This document shows positions 30,760 through 39,300 of a stretch of DNA of 41,054 nucleotides, one piece after another; position 1 is the stretch's first letter, and every line of letters begins with the position of its first letter. Below the pieces are notes generated by a model. The model saw only the letters and a program-made list of their open reading frames with translations, searched no databases and was not told where the DNA came from. Source of the DNA: an uncultured Coriobacteriaceae bacterium (GTDB taxonomy: Bacteria; Actinomycetota; Coriobacteriia; Coriobacteriales; Atopobiaceae); the NCBI GenBank assembly GCA_902798915.1, contig CADBYM010000030.1, positions 1-41,054 of the forward strand, written 5' to 3'. The position numbers and the translations under genes were made by a program.

Positions 30760-33183
30760 ATGGGAACTCAAACGATTCTTGCGCTCGACACGTCATCGGA
30801 CATGCTGTGCTGTGCCGTGGGGCGCGTGGGTACCGATGGCGCGATCAAGGTGCTTGCGAGCCGTGACCACATGTGTCGGCGGCATGCAAACGAAGAGCTT
30901 GTGAACTCGGCGCTGCGAGCGTTGGGAGAGGCCGGCCTTTCGATCGCCGACGTGGATGCGGTGCTCGTGGGGCGTGGCCCCGGTTCCTTCACCGGTGTGC
31001 GCATCGGCATCGCGACGGCGAAGGGCCTGTCATGCGGGATGGGAAAGCCGCTGCTGGGCGGATCGACGCTCGATGCGACTGCGTGGCGTGCCTGGCTCGT
31101 GGGCGTGCGCGGCATGCTCGCGGTGGCGATGGACGCGATGCGTGGAGAGGTGTACCCAGGAATCTATGCGCTGGACGAGAGGGGCGCGCATCGAACGTTT
31201 GCGAGCGAGACGGTGCAGAAGGTTGACGAGTGCGTTGCGTCGTGGGCAAACCGCGCGGATGCCCGGGACTTGCTGCTCACTGGCAACGGGCTCATCAAGT
31301 ATCGCGAGCGCTTCGAGGCTGGTGGCTTCTTGCGTCTATGCGACGAGGCGCTCTGGTTCCCCACGGGCGAGTCGCTGTTGTATGGGTTTGTGGGGGGTGC
31401 GCCCGGCACGACGCGGGGGTTGGATCCTGCATTGGTGCTGCCAGTGTACACGCGTCTTTCGGATGCCGAGGAAAACGAACGAAAGCGGCTGGGCTTGGGT
31501 GAGTCTCCGCATGTTGAGGTGACGGGCGTTGCTGACGAGCTGGCCGACCTCCATCTCCAGTTACGTCCCATGTCGGTGAACGACGTCGGGCAGGTCGTCC
31601 GACTGGAGCAGGAGGCATTTGCGGGTGACGTGCACGACCCGTGGTCGTACGCGCTGTTCGAGGAAGAGTTCGCTCAACCCGGGCGCACGTGGTGGGTTGC
31701 CCACGATCAGGGAGACATCATCGGCTTTGCGGGCGGCATGCTGGCGGGAGACGTCCTTGAGGTGCTCGATGTCGCGGTGCGGCCGACGCGGCGCAAGGAG
31801 GGCATCGGTACGCGCCTCATGCAGCGCATCGCTTACGATGGGCACGTCTTGGGTGCGCAGAGCATCACGCTGGAGGTCTCTGCAACCAACGACGTGGGAC
31901 TCGCGCTGTATCGGTCGTTGGGCTTGGAGCGGGTGGGGCGCCGACGAGACTATTATGGTAAGGGCAAGGACGCCCTCATCATGACGGCATCGTTGCCGCT
32001 CTTGGCGCCGCGAACCTCCGATGCTGCCCTGCCAGAGCCCCAGGCCTCCATGCGCCCGTGGCCCATCGTGCCCGCCCCGCGCGATGCGGTGGCGCAAGAG
32101 CGCATCGCAGCAGCTGGCCCGCTTGTTCTGGGCATTGAGTCGTCGTGTGACGAGACGGCCATGGCGGTGCTGGATGGCACGGGTCGCGTCATCTCGAATG
32201 TCGTGGCCACGCAGATTGACTTCCATGCCCGCTTTGGTGGCGTCGTGCCCGAGATTGCGAGCCGCAAGCATACCGAAGCCATTGTCAGCGTCTTTGAGGA
32301 GGCACTGGCACAGGCGGGCGAGGCCCTTGGGGTAGATACGCTCGCGCCGTCAGACCTCGCTGCGGTGGGCGTAACGGCAGGGCCCGGGCTCGTCGGGGCG
32401 CTCGTGGTGGGTGTTGCGTTCGCCAAGGGCCTGTGCGGGGCGACCGGCCTGCCGCTGGTGGCGGTCAACCACTTGGAAGGTCATCTCTTTGCGAACCTCT
32501 TCGAGACGCCTGACCTCGAACCGCCCTTCGTGGCGAGTCTGGTGAGCGGCGGCAACACCATGCTCGTGCACGTGCGAGACTGGGGTGACTACGAGCTTCT
32601 GGGTGCCACCATCGACGATGCGGTCGGAGAGGCGTTCGACAAGGTCGCCAAGGCTTTGGGGTTGGGGTACCCGGGTGGTCCGGTGATCAGCAAGCTTGCG
32701 GCAAAGGGCAATCCGCGCGCCATCCACTTTCCGCGTGCCATGATGCACAGCGGAGACTATCGATTCTCGCTCAGCGGCCTTAAGACTGCGGTCATCACGT
32801 ACATACAGGGCGAGAACAAAGCCGGACGTGCCATCAATCTGCCCGACCTCGCCGCGAGCTTCGAGGCGGCGGTCATTGACGTGCAGGTGAGCAAGGCGAA
32901 GCGGGCGGTTGACGAGTGCGGTGTCGATGACTTCTGCGTGGGCGGTGGTGTGGCCGCCAACCCACAGCTACGCGAGGCATATCAGCGCGAGTTCGGTCGC
33001 CGCGGCGTGCGCGTCACGGTGCCGCCCATGAAGGCGTGCGGCGACAACGGTGCGATGATTGCGCTCGCGGCGCTACGCAGCTATCGCGCGGGTCTCTTCG
33101 CGGACCTATCGCTTGATGCGGCGCCCAATGCCAAGCTCGATGCTTGGACGTGTGACCTGGCCCCTGTTGCCCGGAAGTGGTGA
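30760..33183 (+). CDS. tsaD: TsaB-RimI-TsaD triple fusion
   Basis: The 807-residue protein joins three proteins usually separate. Residues 1-235 are TsaB (LALDTSSDMLCCAV; VLVGRGPGSFTGVRIGIATAKGL). Residues about 265-425 are a GNAT acetyltransferase like RimI (LQLRPMSVNDVGQVVRLEQEAF; VAVRPTRRKEGIGTRLM; YYGKGKDALIM), which acetylates ribosomal protein S18 in other bacteria. Residues about 460-807 are TsaD (LGIESSCDETAMAVLDG; the metal His pair in NHLEGHLFANL; VSGGNTMLVHV; CVGGGVAANPQLR). TsaB and TsaD form the core of the t6A machinery that works with TsaE. The start at 30760 follows GAGGTGG; an ATG at 30733 in frame lacks a ribosome site. Confidence 0.93.
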   Translation: MGTQTILALDTSSDMLCCAVGRVGTDGAIKVLASRDHMCRRHANEELVNSALRALGEAGLSIADVDAVLVGRGPGSFTGVRIGIATAKGLSCGMGKPLLGGSTLDATAWRAWLVGVRGMLAVAMDAMRGEVYPGIYALDERGAHRTFASETVQKVDECVASWANRADARDLLLTGNGLIKYRERFEAGGFLRLCDEALWFPTGESLLYGFVGGAPGTTRGLDPALVLPVYTRLSDAEENERKRLGLGESPHVEVTGVADELADLHLQLRPMSVNDVGQVVRLEQEAFAGDVHDPWSYALFEEEFAQPGRTWWVAHDQGDIIGFAGGMLAGDVLEVLDVAVRPTRRKEGIGTRLMQRIAYDGHVLGAQSITLEVSATNDVGLALYRSLGLERVGRRRDYYGKGKDALIMTASLPLLAPRTSDAALPEPQASMRPWPIVPAPRDAVAQERIAAAGPLVLGIESSCDETAMAVLDGTGRVISNVVATQIDFHARFGGVVPEIASRKHTEAIVSVFEEALAQAGEALGVDTLAPSDLAAVGVTAGPGLVGALVVGVAFAKGLCGATGLPLVAVNHLEGHLFANLFETPDLEPPFVASLVSGGNTMLVHVRDWGDYELLGATIDDAVGEAFDKVAKALGLGYPGGPVISKLAAKGNPRAIHFPRAMMHSGDYRFSLSGLKTAVITYIQGENKAGRAINLPDLAASFEAAVIDVQVSKAKRAVDECGVDDFCVGGGVAANPQLREAYQREFGRRGVRVTVPPMKACGDNGAMIALAALRSYRAGLFADLSLDAAPNAKLDAWTCDLAPVARKW

Positions 33184-33353
33184 AGCTTCCCTCGTATCCA
33201 GAGCAAGAGAAGCGACCGTAAGGGATGCGTTTTGCATATTTGCGCAGCGCGTCGTCCATCCACATAATACAATGCTATTTGTGGAGTATCTGTGTCGCAT
33301 GGTAGTTAAGAAGCCAACAGAAGCAAATATGGCGCACGGCGAAAGGAGGCCAT

Positions 33354-36300
33354 ATGAAACAGATGGCACAATCGTGGGCGAAGCGGGGACTTGCGTTCCT
33401 GCTCTCGCTCTCCATGGTGGGGGGAGGTGTGCCAACAAGTGCCTATGCCGAGGCCCTTGTCCCTCTCGACGACATCGTTGAGGAACAATCGGACGAGAAC
33501 TCTGCAATTGCAGAGAACGACGAGCAAAGCGTCGACGATGTCCAAGAGGGGCTGGACGTCCAGGAGGCCGAAGGGGAGCTCGATGATCAAGAGGACCCGA
33601 TTGCCGAGAATCCTCTTGAGTCCGAGCATGCTCCGGATTCTTCCGACGCACAGGCTGCGGAGGACGGCAATCCTAAACGGGAACAGGCACCGCCCGCCAT
33701 GCCTGCGTTCGATGGCGAGGCTACGGTAGGCGACATCACCGTCCGCGTGCATGCCGACGAGGGAGCGTTCCCCGAGGGCGTTCGCCTTGAGGTGAATGCC
33801 GCTGAGGAGGACGCGACCCGGGAGGCCATCGAGGCAGTTGACGAGCAACTCGGTGAGTACGCACGGGTCGAGATGATTGCGCTCGATGTGCGCGTGGTCG
33901 ACGCGGGGGGCAGCGAGGTCGAGCCTGCTGACGGCATGTCCGTCGAGGTCGCGTTCCAGACGGCCCGCGTTGCTGACGATGACGCAGACACCAATGTGTT
34001 CCACGTGCAGGACGACGGGGAAACGGTCCAACTCGACGCTGCTGAGGACGGTAATGTCGTCTCCGCCACGACGGAGAGTTTCTCGACGTACGTGGTGGCA
34101 TTCACGAATGCAAACGCAGAGTCTCCAACTTACGAGGCGAGATCAACGAGCTTCCCTATGCGAGTGCCAGTACAAGGCATTCTCGACGAGATTACAGATA
34201 CATACTATATTGCGAACGGTGCCGAAGAACTACCTGAAGGTTGGACATACGATCCTGAAGATGGATGCATCGAAATACCCGAGCAGTTTAGTGAGCCGAA
34301 GCAAATACTAGTATTGGGCTTATGGCCTGGCTCCCAGCTGCATGAGCAATCGGGATATCGGGTTAATGTCGCATGTAGCGAGGATGACCGCGTCGACCTT
34401 TCGAGCGCCACGGTTACGGTGCAGAGCGACACCTTCGAATATACCGGTAGCCCAATTGAGCCTTCCGTAACCGAGGTGAGGCTTGGCGACCAGGTAGTTG
34501 ACCCCAACGTATACGACGTCACTTACAGGAGGAATACGGACGCGGGCAATCGTGCCGTGGTATACGTCAGGGCCAAAGAAAGCAGCAGCTATCAGGGTTA
34601 CGTTACTGTGCCCTTCACTATTACGCCAAAAGAGATCAGCGTTTCGATGCCCGTTAAAGACAAAACCTATGATGGCACCACCGACACCGACTGGGAATAT
34701 CCGGTAACGTACGATGGTATAGCTGAACGGGACAAAGGCGAAGTATATGTTGCCATTGCCAAATGTAACTTCGACACCAAGGATGTGGGAGAAGGTAAGA
34801 CGGTCCACATCACCGAATTGACGCTTAGAGGCGCACGGGCAAAGAATTACAAGCTTGCTAGCAGCGAGATTACCTCAACGGCTAACATCACGCCCAAACC
34901 CGTAACGGTCAAGGCCAACGACAACGCCAAGGTCAAAGGCACGGATGATCCCAGTTTTACGGGTACGGTGACCGGCTTGGTGAGTGGTGAGTCCGAAGAA
35001 CTCATCACTTACTCGCTCGCGCGCGCGGAGGGCGAGACGTCTGGTACCTACGCCATCACCCCGTCCGGCGAGGCCGTGCAGGGCAACTACACCGTTACGT
35101 ACGATCCGGGTACCTTTACCATTGTAGACACAACGACCGACATCTCCGGTGCGACCGTGACGTGCGAGCCCGTTACCTACGACGGAAAGAACCACACCCC
35201 TGGAGATTCGAGTACGGTGCTTACGGTGGAGTTGGACGGGCAGACGCTCGCGAGCCAGTATTACGACGTCTCGATTGAGGGACCGGCAAAGAACGCGGGT
35301 ACCTACGCCTTCGAGGTCGTGGGCAAGAACATATATACCGGCAGGGTGCAGGGCTCCTTCGTTGTCGACCCAAAGACATTGAATCCAAGTGGTGTCTATT
35401 TGAGTTACAAATACTATGATGGTACGCAGAGTGTCACGATTAATAATGATTGCAGTCCCTCAACTGGTCGCAGCGTATACGGAGCACTCGAGGGTGACAA
35501 GGTGTACTTCGCAGACACCATGACCGCGGAATTTCCGAGTCCAAACGTTAAATACAACGAAGCGGGCGACAGCGTCATGACCTACAATATACCCATCGAA
35601 GGCATCGAGCTGACCGGTGACGATGCGAGCAACTATAAGCTGAGCAGTACCACAAGTATCATGAGCGCCTATATCGCGCCCGTTCGCGTTACGATTAAGG
35701 CCAAAGACGTCGCAAAGGACCTTGGCCAGGATGACCCCGTCTTCACGGCGACGGTGACCGGCTTGGTGAACGGCGAGTCCGAGGAACTCATCCATTACAC
35801 GCTCTCGCGCGACTCTGGCGAGGAACCCGGCGTCTACGAAATCAAGCCTACAGCTGCCAGATACCAAGGCAATTACAGCACTGAGTGCGTGAACGGACTG
35901 CTCACCATCAGGGATCCCGAGGCCATCGACATTTCCAACGCGACCGTGACGTGTGAGCCTATGATCTATGACGCCCATGGTAGTGACTTTAGCGATTTGG
36001 AAGACTTGGGCGACAGAATCACAGTGACCTTGAACGGCGAAACTCTTCCTAGCGACAAGTACGATATCATTTGCACTGAAACTTACACCTACGTGCGACA
36101 AGCCCGTGACTACGGCTTCTTAGTCATCGGCAAGGACGGGTACACGGGCAGCGTCAGGGGCACCCTCACCGTGAAGCCCCGTCCCATTACGGTGAGGGTC
36201 GACGACAAGACCAAGACAGCGGGCCATGACGACCCCGAGTTTACCGTTACCGTGGAAAACTGGCCGCCGAATGGCGATAATTATCCCTTCGATTGGATGA

Positions 36301-39300
36301 TTAACTATACGCTTTCGCGCGAGGAGGGAGAGGAGCCCGGAACCTACGTCATCACCCCCTCTGGTCGGGCCACGCAGGGCGACTACGTCGTCACGTACGA
36401 GTCGGGCACCCTCACCATCACGGACCCCTCGTCTAGCGATATCGACATCAGCGATGCGATCGTGACGTGCACTCCACTCACCTACGACGGCAATGAATAC
36501 TATCCCGCAGTGAACTCGAAGTCGACCGTCACAGTAATGTTGAACGGCCAAGAGGTCCCCGGGGGCTGCTGGTATATTGGTGATTCTGGTGGTAAGGTGA
36601 AGGACGTTGGCGAATATGAATTCGGCGTTTATGGTCAGAATGGCTATACCGGCACAGCAACAGGCATCCAAGTCATCGAACCTGCTCCAGTAACGGTCAA
36701 GGCCGACGACAAGATCATGTTTGTGGGACATGACGCCCCCGAACTCACCGCCACCGTGACCGGCCTGGTGGAGGGCGAGTCCGAAAGCCTCATCAGCTAC
36801 ACGCTCTCGCGCGACTCCGGAGACGGGCCCGGCACCTACACTATCACTCCCTCGGGAAGCGCTAACCAAGGCAACTACGCAGTCACGTACGAGCCGGGCA
36901 CGCTCACCATAGTCGACCCATCTTACGATGTTGCGGACGCGGAAATCACCATGAGGGACAGGCCGTTCCAAGGGGGCAGGCAGATCAAGGCGTTCGTGGG
37001 CGACGATCTCGTCGTGAAGCTCAACGGCGAGACGCTCCGCAAGGACCGAGATTACGAGCTCGACACAGACGGATTTGGCACGAATGCGTACGTCACCGAC
37101 AATGACGCCAAGGGGAACTACGTCACCATCAAAGGCAAGGGCGCGTATACCGGCAGCGTCAAGGGCTACTTCAACATCCGTCCGACGGGCATTACCGTGG
37201 AAATCCCCGTCAAGGACAAGACGTACGACGGCACCACCACGGCCAGACTCGACCTCGACAACGCGACGTATTATGGCAGGTGGGGTAGCCCAGATACCGT
37301 CCGCATTGACGAAACCAAGGCTGTCGGCACGTTCGAGGACGCGAAAGCCGGCGAGGACAAGAAGGTCACCATCTCCGGCCTCGAGCTTACGGGCACGTTG
37401 GCGGGAAACTACGAACTCTTGTGGGATGACGGCTACGGTCAAGTGACCACGACCGAGACCACGGCCAACATCCTGCAGAGGGAAGTCACTCTCTCCGGGA
37501 AAATTGTGATCGACAAGACCTACGATGGCAACACGATTGCCCAGTTGGAGAGTACGCCAAACATCACTGGCGGCAAAGTCGGGAACGACGACGTGGCGAT
37601 TGTGCTCCCGGCGACGGGCACCTTCAGCGACAAGAACGTTGGTAGCGGCAAGATCGTTACCATCGAAGGTCTCGAACTGGTTGGCGCAGATAAAGGTAAC
37701 TACGTGCTCAAGGACACCACGGGAATCCGGTTGGCCACAATATCTGCGAAGGAAATCGTCGTGTCTGGCATCACTGCTGCAGACAAGACCTACGACGGCA
37801 CCAAAGCCGCCGACCTCAATACCGGCGGCGCCTCCATACGTGCAAGCGATCTTATCAGCGGAGACGACGTGAGCGTCGCATCGGCGACCGGCGAGTTCGA
37901 CAGCAAGGACGTTGGCGAAAACAAGCCTGTTACCGTAACCAGCATCGAGCTTGCCGGCAAAGAAGCGGCCAACTATAAGCCTATTTATACGGATGCCTTG
38001 AAGGCCGCAATCAACCGTCGCAACGTCACCGTTACTTTCGTCGATAAGCTCCACGTAAAGGGGCAAGGCGTATCATGGCCCACCCATGAAGTCACGGTAA
38101 GCGGTTTGGTGGAGGGCGAGCCCGAAAGTCTCATCATGGTGACCTCATGGAGGGTGAGTCCGACTACCAACTTAGACGACCCTGAGGTGGGCAAGTACAC
38201 CGTCACTCCTATCGGGTCGGAAGAGCAGGGCAATTATCACGTTCAGTTCAAGTCTGGCACGGTTACCGTTACGGATACCGCCGTGGACCTTTCCGACGCA
38301 GTCGTAACATGCGGGCCCATCACCTACGACGGTGCCGACCACCGTCCCAGCAGCGGAGGGGTCACCGTTACCGTGAACGGAGCGGAGGTATCTCCGGAAT
38401 GCTATGACGTCACAGACGCACCTGGGGGCGAGGCAAAGAACGCGGGTAACTATGACTTCACGGTTACTGGCAAGAATGGCTTTACCGGAAGCAAGACGGG
38501 CACGCTCGTCATCGAGCAGAGAGAGGTTGTTGCCAGTACTCTGGGCGTTTATTATAAAGAGTACGACGGCACCACGAACGCCACGGTTAACTATGACGAC
38601 GACGCTCCTCTTAAGGGAGCCGTTGAGGGCGATGACGTAAAAATTGCGCACACCGCGACCGCAGAGTACGTGGGTAAAGACGTCGTCATGGACTCCGGTG
38701 ACAACGCAATTCCAAAGGATGCTGTCATTCGTGGAATTGAGCTGATTGGTTCCGGAGTTGCAAACTACAAGCTCAAGAGCAGCACGATTATCACCAAAGC
38801 CGTCATCTGGAGGGCATACATAGCGGTTAAGCCAGATGACAAGTCCAAGGTAGTAGGCACGTCCGACCCCGAGCTCACCGCAACGGTCACCGGCATGGTG
38901 AACGGCGAATCGGCGGAGGAGCTTATTCACTACACCCTCTCGCGCGAGGAGGGCGAGGCCGTAGGTAGCTACAATATTACGGCACAAGGCTCGCCCGTAC
39001 AGGGCAACTACACTGTTGGTTTTAGGTCGTCCGGCACTTTTACGATTACGAATGGAATCGACGTCATCGTTACTGGCATAGTGGCCAAGGACAAGACCTA
39101 CGACGGGACAACCACTGCGACACTTGACTGCACCAATGCCAAGGTGTACGCAGTCAACGACTCCGGCGGCAGCAGCCAAGGCGACAACAGTGGCAACACT
39201 CAAGCCGACCCGACCGTAGGACTTACTCCCATCGAGGGACTCACCGTAACGGCGACCGGTACGTTTGCAGACGAGAACGTCGCCGTTGATGACGGCGGCA

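Noticed and set aside
34205..34808. Possible break or frameshift in the giant surface protein where composition becomes AT-rich
   Set aside because: The frame was followed at several points (34203, 36000, 38001, 39963) and stays open and in register to the window end.
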